NCBI GenBank assembly: GCA_040881665.1
Contig: JBBECT010000004.1
Location: 382,303 to 446,302 of the forward strand
Origin: Actinomycetota bacterium
Lineage (GTDB): Bacteria > Actinomycetota > UBA4738 > HRBIN12
Length of the DNA: 64,000 nucleotides
Reading direction: 5' to 3'
Below the pieces are notes generated by a model that was not told where the DNA came from, ran no database searches, and worked only from the letters and a program-made list of their open reading frames with translations. Position 1 is the first letter of the stretch. Each line of letters begins with the position of its first letter. Of this stretch, positions 25,131-33,295 are shown in pieces. The translations under genes and the position numbers were made by a program.

Positions 25131-26380
25131 GCGGTGCCACCCTGTCCGCCGCCCCCGCCCTGTCCGCCGCCGTCGGCGTGGTCTGCGTGGCCTCCCTCGC
25201 TACCGGGGCTCAGCTGCGGGTTCTCGGCCTCGGCACGCTCCGCGAGGTCGGTTTCGATCTGGGCGATGATCTGTTCGCCCGCCACCTGCGAGTCGACCGG
25301 GATCCCCTCGGCCAGGTCGGCGAAGAACTGGAGCTGACGCGCCGAGTCGGCGGGGATCGCGGTGATCACCTCGGGCTCGTGCAGGGCGACGCCGAGGACC
25401 TCGGAGGGAACACCACGCAGCAGCGCGACCCGATCGCCCTCGACACCGACGTACCACTGCCGGTCGAGGTAGGCGCGGCCGCCGACGAGCACCACGACGA
25501 GGACGAGCACGACGATGCCGGTCCACAGCGCGATGCGTCGGATCGGGACCGAGCGGCCGGGATCGGACTCGCCCCTCGTCCCTCCCGGTGCCTCGTCCGT
25601 CTCTTCCCCGCCGGGCATCGTCGAGGTCGGGACGTTCGCGGTTGCGAACGCGGGAGCGTTCGCGGCCGACGAGGGTCCGGGCTCGCCGTGGAAGTCGACG
25701 ATCACCGCGGTGATGTTGTCGACCCCCCCGTTCTCGTTCGCTTCGGAGACGAGCGCGCGGACGGCGTCGGTCGGATCCTCCGTGTCGCGCAGCACCGCGA
25801 GGATCCGATCCTCGCCGACCATCCCCGTGAGCCCGTCGGTGCACAGCAACAGACGATCGTTGTCGAGGAGATCGACGATGCCCTCGTCGACGAGCACGTC
25901 GGGCTCGGTTCCCAGGGCGCGCGTCAACACGCTGCGCTGCGGGTGGCTCGCGGCCTCGTCCGCGGTCAGCTCACCGCGCAGCTCCATCTCGCGCACCATC
26001 GTGTGATCCTCGGTCAACGAGCGCAGCTCCCCGTCGCGCAGCAGGTACGCGCGTGAATCGCCGACGTGCGCGAGTCGCAGCCGATCGCCGTCGGCGACCG
26101 CCGCGGTCAGGGTCGTTCCCATCCCCGCGACGGCGAGATCGCGCAGTGAGCGTTCGAACACCGCGCTGTTCGCCTCGGTGACCTGTTCCGACAGCGTTCC
26201 ACGCTTGTGTTTGAACAGCGTCTCCAGCGTCTCGAGCGCCAGGTGCGACGCGACCTCCCCGCCCTGGTGACCGCCCATCCCGTCCGCGACCGCGACGAGG
26301 GGAACCTCGACGACGTAGGCGTCCTCGTTCCCGGAACGCACCTTCCCGATGTCGGTCGCGGCGGCGACGGTCGCCTTCAC
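25127..26380 (-). CDS. pstP: PP2C-family Ser/Thr protein phosphatase, membrane-anchored
   Basis: 417 aa from the GTG at 26380, overlapping the fhaB stop. The PP2C domain (1-235) has metal-binding Asp residues in GNEDAYVV, VADGMGGHQGG, CTDGLTG and GGVDNITAV. A Pro/Gly linker, a TM helix near 300-322 and an extracellular domain of about 95 residues follow. The protein ends in a Gly/Gln-rich tail. It reverses PknB phosphorylation. Gene order matches the mycobacterial pstP locus. Confidence 0.95.
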   Translation of the reverse strand: MKATVAAATDIGKVRSGNEDAYVVEVPLVAVADGMGGHQGGEVASHLALETLETLFKHKRGTLSEQVTEANSAVFERSLRDLAVAGMGTTLTAAVADGDRLRLAHVGDSRAYLLRDGELRSLTEDHTMVREMELRGELTADEAASHPQRSVLTRALGTEPDVLVDEGIVDLLDNDRLLLCTDGLTGMVGEDRILAVLRDTEDPTDAVRALVSEANENGGVDNITAVIVDFHGEPGPSSAANAPAFATANVPTSTMPGGEETDEAPGGTRGESDPGRSVPIRRIALWTGIVVLVLVVVLVGGRAYLDRQWYVGVEGDRVALLRGVPSEVLGVALHEPEVITAIPADSARQLQFFADLAEGIPVDSQVAGEQIIAQIETDLAERAEAENPQLSPGSEGGHADHADGGGQGGGGGQGGTA

Positions 26381-26844
26381 GCGCGCAGCTCCAGGATCGT
26401 CGTGCCGATCCGGATCCGGTCGCCGGCCCGCACCTGGGGACGTCCCTCGATCCGTCGCTCGTTGAGGAACGTTCCGTTCGTCGATCCGAGGTCTTGTACT
26501 ACCCACACCTCACCGTCGGGTGACAGCCGCGCGTGCGACTGGGACGCGAACGTGTCCTCGACCGTGATCGCACAGTTCGCCGCGCGGCCGATCTCGAGAG
26601 GTTGGTCTTCCAGCTTGAACGTCGCGGCCTTCTTGCCGTTCTTGCCGAGGATCACGAGGCTGCGCGGCGCACCGCCGGCCTTGCGTCGTCGCTGCTTCGG
26701 CGGGGCCGGGGGAGCCGCCGCCTTGGGAGCCGGGGGCTGCCGGCCCGAGATCCCCGTGGAGACCGACCGGACGGCGCGCCAGATGAACAGGTACAGCAGC
26801 ACGAGCAGTCCGAGCTGCAGCAGCGTCAACGCGAAGCGGGACAC
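26377..26844 (-). CDS. fhaB: FHA-domain membrane protein FhaB
   Basis: 155 aa from the GTG at 26844. One N-terminal TM (LLQLGLLVLLYLFIW), a Pro/Ala/Lys linker, then an FHA domain (about 85-152). The phosphothreonine-binding motifs are LEIGRAANC, SQSHARLSP and DLGSTNGTFLN. It binds phosphorylated partners of PknB and links signalling to the SEDS/PBP pair. One base separates it from the fhaA stop. Confidence 0.93.
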   Translation of the reverse strand: MSRFALTLLQLGLLVLLYLFIWRAVRSVSTGISGRQPPAPKAAAPPAPPKQRRRKAGGAPRSLVILGKNGKKAATFKLEDQPLEIGRAANCAITVEDTFASQSHARLSPDGEVWVVQDLGSTNGTFLNERRIEGRPQVRAGDRIRIGTTILELRA

Positions 26845-26845
26845 C

Positions 26846-27604
26846 TCAGTCTCCCCGGACCTCGAGGACGGTCTCGCCGATCGTGATCCGGTCGCCGAGC
26901 TGCAGGCGGTAGGTGGTCACGGGCTGATCGTTCACGAGGGTGCCGTTCGTCGACCCGAGATCGCTCAGGACGTACGCGCCGTCGCGCTGCTCGATCTGGG
27001 CGTGGTGCCGCGAGGCCCCCGCGTCCGCGACGACCACGTCGCATTCGGGCAAGCGTCCGATCGTCACTTTCGGCTTCTGGATGCGCACGGTCTTGCCGGC
27101 CGCCGCTCCACCGTCGTCGAGGAACGCGAGCACCACGGGGCCGTGGGGCTCACCGTGACCGGTTCCCATCGCGGGTGTCGCAGCAGCGGCAGCGGGCGGA
27201 GCCTGCTGCATCTTCCACGGCTCGAGCCGTTCGACGCCCTCGACGAGGGCGGCGGCGCATCGGAACCGACCCTTGCCCAGAGCGTCATCCACCTCGAAAG
27301 TCACCTCGGGGGGACCGAGGAGGCCCCAGTTGCGTTCGATCGCGTGTTCGCGGCAGACCTGTTGGAGCTCGTCCGCGAGCGCTCCCTCCGCTTGTTGGAA
27401 CCGTTCGTGGTCGGCCTGGGAGACGGTGAACGCGAACCGGTTCGGCGCCCATATCTCACGAACACCGACGGTCTTGCCCGAGTCCATCTCGCGCAGCACG
27501 CGCTTGGCCAGCTCGACGGGTTGCAGCCCGCCACGGAACACCTTGGCGAACGAACCCTCGACGATGCCCTCGAGTCGGCGTTCGAAGTCTCGGAGGATGG
27601 CCAT
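26846..27604 (-). CDS. fhaA: FhaA-type protein (DUF3662 + FHA)
   Basis: 252 aa from the ATG at 27604 (MAILRDFERRLEGIVEG). Residues 1-120 are the DUF3662 domain (AKVFRGGLQPVELAKRVLREMD). An Ala/Pro linker follows, then a C-terminal FHA domain (VTIGRLPECD, SRHHAQIEQ, DLGSTNGTLVN). It is the first gene of the cell-wall signalling operon, 152 nt from the divergent tRNA-Leu gene. In mycobacteria FhaA binds the MviN/MurJ complex in a PknB-dependent way. Confidence 0.94.
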   Translation of the reverse strand: MAILRDFERRLEGIVEGSFAKVFRGGLQPVELAKRVLREMDSGKTVGVREIWAPNRFAFTVSQADHERFQQAEGALADELQQVCREHAIERNWGLLGPPEVTFEVDDALGKGRFRCAAALVEGVERLEPWKMQQAPPAAAAATPAMGTGHGEPHGPVVLAFLDDGGAAAGKTVRIQKPKVTIGRLPECDVVVADAGASRHHAQIEQRDGAYVLSDLGSTNGTLVNDQPVTTYRLQLGDRITIGETVLEVRGD

Positions 27605-27756
27605 GCGGACGGGCTCCGGGGTCGGGGTCGCGTGCCGGATCGTGCCCGGGCGATGTGCGTCCGCCCGGGGTTCGGCCCATCCTAGCAATGAGCCCCGCGA
27701 CGCCCGGGAGCAGGCACGATGCGCGGGAACGCCCTGTTACCATTCCCGTTCCACTC

Positions 27757-27841
<85 letters not shown>

Positions 27842-27900
27842 TGCTTCTGACCTGCGCCGGCGAGCCGCTTTGGTATGTGGTGAGCCACGGCTCTACTCGG

Positions 27901-27920
27901 GTTGGTGACACCGTGGTGAC
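27901..27920 (+). repeat. Paired GGTGAC motif near attL (possible arm site)
   Basis: GTTGGTGACACCGTGGTGAC, two TGGTGAC words in tandem, 60 bp inside attL. Related pairs occur at 45502, 48567 and 48817, three of the four close to an att core. Such repeats would suit integrase arm or excisionase binding. Confidence 0.45.
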
Positions 27921-28083
27921 GCTTGAAGCGAGTCTGAATTCTGCTGTGATCGCCCGGCATGAAGAATTGGCATCAACCACAACCCGAATCTGGTCCGGAC
28001 TGTCATCAGAGTGGGGAGCTTCAATAGGAGCAGCCGATCCGGGCTAGGTCTTGACAGCGTTGGTATCTTTGTCTCGAACTGAT

Positions 28084-28133
28084 GAGAGGGTCCTTGGCCC
28101 CGTAGGGGGCGCTGGGGCCCTCTCGTTCTTTTT
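28084..28133 (+). terminator. Rho-independent terminator
   Basis: GAGAGGG at 28084-28090 pairs with CCCTCTC at 28118-28124, followed by GTTCTTTTTG. The loop itself can fold (GGCCCC/GGGGCC). It reads rightward and directly precedes the convergent DUF3800 stop. No ORF is evident before it, so it may end tRNA-Leu read-through or a short RNA. Confidence 0.7.
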
Positions 28134-28134
28134 G

Positions 28135-28809
28135 TCATTGGTGGAACAGGCCCCGCTCGATCTCATGAATGTGGAGCACCTGGGTGGCAAACGCTTGTTC
28201 CTCGGCATCCGCCTTGCCCTCTACGATCCGCCTCGCCAGACGTGTGAGCAAGTCGACGACCTGCACCATCTCGACGTACTGGGAGTCTACGGTCGTCACG
28301 TTTCCGATTGGTTGCAGGTTCCAGTTGTTCTTGACGTAGTTCTCCAGGTTCACACGTTGGGACTGACTCATGCTCCATCGATCGAGAACAACGTCCAGGT
28401 CCTTCCCCCACTGCCTTCTTGCTCGGTGGCGCTCAAGCAGCAGCCGAATCTGGAAGTGCCGAAAGAGCGTGGTTTGCCCTGGTTGCAGGTACGGCCCTCT
28501 GTTCGCTTGATACTTGGCCTTGTTCATCCACGTCGCGGTTATCGCTACATCACCGTTGCCGACACACGCCCCCAGGTATCCCATCAACGACCGCCACTGC
28601 TGCGTCCGCGGGGACTTCACGAGCCCACCCCAGTCCTTGAATTCTCGGTTGACGCCGTGGAAGTAACGGAAGCTCGAAATGTGGGCCGTTATGTCCCGAT
28701 GCACGGCTTCGGACATGTGGGCCGCCGCGAGGATGTAAATCGGGTTTGCTCCTGGGAAGCCCGGGTCCCCCGATTCGTCAATAAACACATACTCACCCGA
28801 GCCACCCAT
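28135..28809 (-). CDS. DUF3800 family protein
   Basis: 224 aa from the ATG at 28809. The family hallmark EYVFIDESGDPGF is at residues 5-17, and a second acidic cluster (LDVVLDRWS, then DSQYVEMVQVVDLL) lies near the C-terminus. DUF3800 has an RNase H-like arrangement of acidic residues and is frequent on mobile elements and in defence islands; the biochemical activity is not established. It is the first gene inside attL, converging on the terminator. Confidence 0.82.
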   Translation of the reverse strand: MGGSGEYVFIDESGDPGFPGANPIYILAAAHMSEAVHRDITAHISSFRYFHGVNREFKDWGGLVKSPRTQQWRSLMGYLGACVGNGDVAITATWMNKAKYQANRGPYLQPGQTTLFRHFQIRLLLERHRARRQWGKDLDVVLDRWSMSQSQRVNLENYVKNNWNLQPIGNVTTVDSQYVEMVQVVDLLTRLARRIVEGKADAEEQAFATQVLHIHEIERGLFHQ

Positions 28810-28850
28810 GGCGGTGACCCTATCCGATACCGCCGTAGGGACGTTTCGGC

Positions 28851-29170
28851 GTGAGCTTGTGTGCGGAAGGCCGAGCTGCACAAGAAGCCCTGGCGCGGGA
28901 GATTTGCCCGAGTGCCCCACTTGATCCCGGGATCGCCCTCGCGGTGAAGCGGCTGCGCGATATGGGTATCCACACCACGGGGTCGTGCGAAGGGGGCCGG
29001 GTCACTCAGACCCGACAATCTGCTTCAGCGGCACCGCTCCTGACGGGTGGCGGGGGCTCTACGCAGCCCAAAACGATGCGGCTGCCGGTTGTTGCTCTGT
29101 CCCGTGTGTGGGAGATCGAACGCGGCGAAGCTTCGGGGCCATCGTGGGAAATGCGCTTCTCGCCGAGTGT
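28851..29170 (+). pseudogene. Frameshifted small mobile-element gene
   Basis: From the GTG at 28851 one frame reads APLDPGIALAVKRLRDMGIH then TTGSCEGG. The next frame continues GHSDPTICFSGTAPDGWRGL. The first frame resumes with LPVVALSRVWEIERGEASGP. Together these resemble a short protein common in actinobacterial prophages and integrated elements (LDPGI...SCEGGxGH...PTxxFxG...). Two compensating frameshifts inside about 110 bp mean a broken gene or base errors. Function unknown even when intact. Confidence 0.55.
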
Positions 29171-29337
29171 CACCCGTCAAGGCGCTTGCAACTGCCGCAC
29201 CTCGTGTAGCCCTCCGGCTTCCCCCAACGCTTGTTTTCCTCCGGAATCTGCTGCCCATTCGGGCAGTCCGAGTAGTCATGCCACCGGTCCGGGTCGGTCG
29301 GGTCAATCGAGTAATACGCCGCAGATGGATTCGCCAT
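29170..29337 (-). CDS. Small zinc-ribbon-like protein
   Basis: 55 aa from the ATG at 29337. Tyr/Asp/Trp-rich N-terminus (AAYYSIDPTDPDRWHDY), then Cys25 in SDCPNGQQI and Cys47 and Cys50 in TRCGSCKRLDG. Cys spacing suggests a partial metal site. Small proteins of this style are frequent on actinobacterial mobile elements. Its 3' end lies against the broken gene on the other strand. Confidence 0.5.
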   Translation of the reverse strand: MANPSAAYYSIDPTDPDRWHDYSDCPNGQQIPEENKRWGKPEGYTRCGSCKRLDG

Positions 29338-29595
29338 GACGGGCCCCCTTTGGTTGCCTGCACCCGCAACGAATCCTGGTGCTGCAGTGCGTCGGAGTCA
29401 ACCCCACAAGCCAGGCACGTACCGCCCTGGAAGGGATAGTTCCCCAACCCTTGCTAGGTCACAGTGGCAAGTGCTGCACGCTGAGTCGTTCGCGATCGAG
29501 GGCTGGACGGCTCCTGAGAGGGCAACGGCAACCAGCGAAGACTGTTGCCACGGGAGAGTTGTGCAGAGCGTTCACCGACCGAAATCGAAGATCGC

Positions 29596-30612
29596 TTAGT
29601 CCGACGGGAAGTACACGCGGCGCAAGGGCACGAGAGCCTGAGCATCCGACTCCAGTCGGTCGTAGTACTCGACCACGAGGCTTCTGAGGCGATCCCCATC
29701 GATGAGCACTAGACGTTGTGAGGACGGGTGGAAGGCTACTTCCTTCGTAAATCCACCCGTCGATACAAACATTCCTCGCTCGCCTGTCCCCACATTGCCG
29801 GCCAGCTGAGCGACCTCTGGAGCGCCCGTCTTGGTGTTTGGACGAGCCTTGACCTGGACCTTCACCGGTTGCTCCAACCCGAGGGGATCACGAGAGGCGA
29901 CGATGTCCACGCCTTGGTCTGTCCCTGGAGGTGAGACCTGCGTGTGGAACCCCATCGCTTGCAATACTCCGGCGACGAGATCCTGCATCTCGTAGGCATC
30001 TAGGTGCGCGATTTTCGCCGAGATCAGTTCCTCGCTTCGGGACTGAAGGTCGGCAAGCAGATTATCCTCCGCGCCAGAGTCGCCAACATCTACGGCACCT
30101 ACGGTCCCCTCGTCCGACTCCGGCACAGGCTGGTTGTTCACAAGAGCCGTGAGCTCTCTGGGCCAACCCGGTTGGAACACGGTGGCCAGAGACCCGAGGC
30201 TGTACAGCACTCGCTTCGGGAGCAAATCGCGGCTTCGCCGTCCGAGCCATTCGACCTTGCGGTAGTGAAAGAAGCCGCCCACGATCGGTGTCTCGTGGAA
30301 CTCGTACGGGCTCGTCACTCTTCCGAAGAGGAGCTCTCGGGTTCCGGCGTCGGGCGTAATGACAAGATCGCCCACATCGATGTCGTGGGCGAAGCGGAAG
30401 AGTTGACCGGCACGTCCGGCGATTGTTCGGCGCGAGTCGCCATCGGACTGATTCTTCAAGCGCTCCTTGATCTCGTCGCTTGACAGCGATGCCAATGAAT
30501 GCGGGACGACTGTCCCGATTCCGACGAGGTCACGCTCCTCGAACTCGGACGCGTACTTGCCAGCCGTTCCCGCTCTCACGACCCATATGTCCAGAGCTGG
30601 GCTCCCGTCCAT
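29596..30612 (-). CDS. Mrr-family restriction endonuclease-like protein
   Basis: 338 aa from the ATG at 30612 (a TTG at 30642 is possible). The N-terminal half (DIWVVRAGTAGKYASEF, DLVGIG) looks like the sensor/EVE-like region found on Mrr-type proteins. The C-terminal half is a PD-(D/E)xK nuclease: Glu in DAYEMQDLVAGVLQAMGF, Asp in GTDQGVDIVA near 233 and QxK in VKVQVKAR near 252. Such enzymes usually cut modified foreign DNA (type IV restriction). It is encoded alone, without a methylase next to it, which fits type IV. Confidence 0.8.
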   Translation of the reverse strand: MDGSPALDIWVVRAGTAGKYASEFEERDLVGIGTVVPHSLASLSSDEIKERLKNQSDGDSRRTIAGRAGQLFRFAHDIDVGDLVITPDAGTRELLFGRVTSPYEFHETPIVGGFFHYRKVEWLGRRSRDLLPKRVLYSLGSLATVFQPGWPRELTALVNNQPVPESDEGTVGAVDVGDSGAEDNLLADLQSRSEELISAKIAHLDAYEMQDLVAGVLQAMGFHTQVSPPGTDQGVDIVASRDPLGLEQPVKVQVKARPNTKTGAPEVAQLAGNVGTGERGMFVSTGGFTKEVAFHPSSQRLVLIDGDRLRSLVVEYYDRLESDAQALVPLRRVYFPSD

Positions 30613-31108
30613 CAGTTGGTACTCTGCGACATCCGACCCCAACTAGGCAACGCAGCAGCTTGCGCGCACGGATGTGAATCAAGCCGGGTTTATCGGAGGC
30701 TCGGTTCTGTGTCCATCGGTCTCGTCGATCCTTGAGGGTCGACTTCCAGTACCCCCGAGCAATTCACGAGAGCGCATCAGGTAGGTGTTCGGTGAGATAC
30801 CTCAACTTTTTGAACTGGCGGACGACCGGTCGTAGTCGGCTGAGGATTGGTCCGAAGATGCTACGGATCTCCTCACTGTCGCCCACCGACGGGTTCACGA
30901 CTACGAGGCTCTCGAGGTCGTGATTGCTGACTAGCGCGACCCGGAACGATCGCGCGGTCGAAACGGTCGGCGACGACTTCATCCGGAACATCGTCCGCAT
31001 CCTGGCCGAGACCCAAGCGGGGTTCGCCGTGATCAGCCGAAGGCGTTCGTCGAGGTCGACCTGTCAGCCTAGGACGTGATCGGGGCGGGGTTTCCATAGC
31101 TTTGCCCC
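30613..31108. other. Gap in the element with no confident gene
   Basis: About 500 bp. On the plus strand, a piece ending near 31072 reads GDDFIRNIVRILAETQAGF and then, after one frameshift, a short stop-terminated tail; it may be the end of a lost gene. A 78-codon minus-strand frame (30764-31000) has no recognised motif. Nothing is called. Confidence 0.4.
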
Positions 31109-31621
31109 CTACCCGCCGGTGGGGTACTCGTAAGCGATGTCACACGCGAGCTCTTCCCAGTCGAGGTACCTGCCTGCGTCGACTCGTGTCCACGGTCCAA
31201 GGTCGGAGTCTCCACGCGTCCACTCGTATCCAGTGGTATCTCGGTTAATGAACCCGCCTCCACCGAGCTCGTCGTGGTCGATCCCTGAGTACTCGTGTCG
31301 AGTCAACTGGAACGTGGCCGAGTCAGCTTGACCTCGATAGCCATAGCGGACCTCCGCGTCCCGACTGGACGACAACTCGCCAGTTTCACCACTCGACGCG
31401 ATGCTGGCTTCGGCGGTTCGCAATCCAGCCACATCGGCCGCCGGGTATGTCGTAACAACGCAGTCCTCAAGTGCCTCGGTTTTGGCTTCGGCCGCCCATG
31501 CTTGCTTCTGCTCCAGTGTTGGTGGTCCCGTGTACCTTGGCGTCGAGGGTTCGCCCTGCCCGCAGGCAGGCAGCACGAAAATCGTTGTGACCCCCGCGAA
31601 TACTCTTCTAGCTGTCCTCAA
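31109..31621 (-). CDS. Predicted lipoprotein of unknown function
   Basis: 170 aa from the ATG at 31621. The N-terminus MRTARRVFAGVTTIFVLPACG has a short Arg-rich start, a hydrophobic core and a lipobox-like LPAC with Cys20. The mature part is Glu/Asp/Tyr-rich with two further Cys (LEDCVVTTY and ELACDIAYEY) that could pair. No domain was recognised. It is likely a surface protein carried as cargo. Confidence 0.55.
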   Translation of the reverse strand: MRTARRVFAGVTTIFVLPACGQGEPSTPRYTGPPTLEQKQAWAAEAKTEALEDCVVTTYPAADVAGLRTAEASIASSGETGELSSSRDAEVRYGYRGQADSATFQLTRHEYSGIDHDELGGGGFINRDTTGYEWTRGDSDLGPWTRVDAGRYLDWEELACDIAYEYPTGG

Positions 31622-32157
31622 GCCGACTCCTCCGTGCTACGAGCAGGGGGACGTGACGCGCCGCGAACTCGCGCAAGCCGCGCACCTGTCGGAATCTCGC
31701 ATCGACGGGATCCGCCGAGCAGGAAGGCGGCCTCATCCACGTCCGCACCTTCGGGTGGTGCGCTAAATGACCGCGTTCGCGAATGTACCCAGGGGGCAGC
31801 GGCGCTGGAAGCTGTCAGCCGGGTAGGGTTTCACCGTGAAGCCGACAGTCGACCACTCCAGTCACCTTCCATGGTCACCTGGACGCGCGCAGGCATCGGG
31901 GAACGTCCGGGCCATGCGGCAGGCCCCCGACGACGTTCCGGCGAGCACTACCACGCCACCTCTAGGGTAGCTCGCGTGAACCCCGCTTCGACGCCTCCGT
32001 GAATCGAGGGGGCAGATCGAAAAGGTCGGGTGGCTGTCTGTTCGAGGGGAGGAGGCCGTCCTCCAACTGATTGAACGCATCTTGGGAGGGTCCTTGGGCC
32101 TCTGGACGGCGATGCGTAACATTGAGGCTTGGTCGACGAAGAAGGACCCGGGAGCAG
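31622..32157. other. Gap upstream of the methyltransferase
   Basis: About 535 bp. A plus-strand piece at 31653-31766 reads TRRELAQAAHLSESRIDGIR, like one helix-turn-helix, but is too short to call. The promoter of the methyltransferase/nuclease pair should lie near its right end. Confidence 0.35.
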
Positions 32158-33294
32158 ATGACGGCAACGACAGGTGGCCGAAGAGGCAAGACGAATACAA
32201 ACATGGGCGCTGCCCGAATCGCAAAGATGGACGAGTTCTACACGCAGCTCACGGATGTGGAGAAGGAGCTCCGTCACTACAAGCCGCACTTCCGCGGCAA
32301 GGTCGTCTACTGCAATGCTGATGACCCCCGCGTCTCGGCGTTCTTCAAGTACTTCGCGCTCAACTTCGAGGCGCTTGGGCTCAAGAAGTTAATCACGACC
32401 TGCTACCGCAGCCAGGCGCCAGATCTGTTCAGCAAGAACAACTCTGACCACGCGGTGTTCCTTGAGTACGAGGGTGACAAAAACTCAAACCGCGTACCCG
32501 ACCCTGACGAGATTGAGGTTCTTCCTCTCACAGGGGACGGAGACTTTCGTTCGGAGGAGTGCATTAATCTGCTGAATCAGGCCGACATCATCGTGACGAA
32601 CCCTCCGTTCTCACTATTCCATCAGTACGTCTCTCAGTTGATCAAGCACGACAAGAAGTTCGCCATCATCGGCAACCCCAACGCCACCTCGTACAAGCAG
32701 ATCTTCCCGCTGATCAAAGATGGAAAACTGTGGTGGGGCGTCAAGCCGAGCGGCGGAGAGAATCAGTTCTTCGAGACGACCGATGCGTTCGCGCAGCGTG
32801 TTGCTGCCACGAAGCCGCAGGGTGCCTGGTGGCGAAGAGGGTCGAACGGCAAGATCCTGGTTGGGATGAAGACGGTCTGGTACACCAATCTCGACTTCCC
32901 AAAGCGTCATGTGGATCTAATCCTCTATCGCAAGTACAACCCGACCGATTATCCGTCGTACGACAACTTCAATGCCATCGAGGTCGGCAAGGTCAGCGAA
33001 ATCCCTGCTAACTACGACGGCGACATGGGCGTGCCGCTCACCTTCCTCGACAACTGGAATCCCGATCAGTTCGAGATTGTGGGAATCACTCAGTCGTGGG
33101 ACAAGTGCGCCACAAAGATCTACCCCGGACAGATTCAGGTGAGCGCGGACGGCTCCGAGAGTCAGGTGACCAAACTCAACGACGGCGCCGCTATCAAGGT
33201 GGCCGCGCCACCCGCCAATAAGACGTACTACAAGGTGGAAGGCGAGATGTTCGTAAAAGCGTACGCCCGCATCCTCATCCGCAGAAGGAAGTGA
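32158..33294 (+). CDS. EcoRI-family adenine-specific DNA methyltransferase
   Basis: 378 aa from the ATG at 32158 (GGGAGC upstream); a longer open frame has no site. It matches the EcoRI methylase family. Early VVYCNADDPRVSAFFKYFAL, the target-adenine motif IVTNPPFSLFH near residue 147, KFAIIGNPNA and KTVWYTNLDF are present. It should transfer methyl from S-adenosylmethionine to adenine N6 in a specific site. Codon use is clearly less GC-biased than in the host genes. One base separates its stop from the next gene, a DUF262-HNH protein, so the two form a unit. Confidence 0.88.
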   Translation: MTATTGGRRGKTNTNMGAARIAKMDEFYTQLTDVEKELRHYKPHFRGKVVYCNADDPRVSAFFKYFALNFEALGLKKLITTCYRSQAPDLFSKNNSDHAVFLEYEGDKNSNRVPDPDEIEVLPLTGDGDFRSEECINLLNQADIIVTNPPFSLFHQYVSQLIKHDKKFAIIGNPNATSYKQIFPLIKDGKLWWGVKPSGGENQFFETTDAFAQRVAATKPQGAWWRRGSNGKILVGMKTVWYTNLDFPKRHVDLILYRKYNPTDYPSYDNFNAIEVGKVSEIPANYDGDMGVPLTFLDNWNPDQFEIVGITQSWDKCATKIYPGQIQVSADGSESQVTKLNDGAAIKVAAPPANKTYYKVEGEMFVKAYARILIRRRK

Positions 33295-33295
33295 C

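Noticed and set aside
24291-25337. Plus-strand open frame of 348 codons rich in Gln/Arg/Glu
   Set aside because: Shadow of the SEDS gene, whose membrane helices read as polar text on the other strand.
28051-28069. Promoter TTGACA...TATCTT near attL
   Set aside because: Only 7 nt separate the two boxes, far short of the 16-18 nt needed.
29346-29447. Small protein starting GNYPFQGGTCLACG on the minus strand
   Set aside because: The phrase echoes 39868-40080, but the frame soon becomes shadow-like and has no clear start or end; not called.
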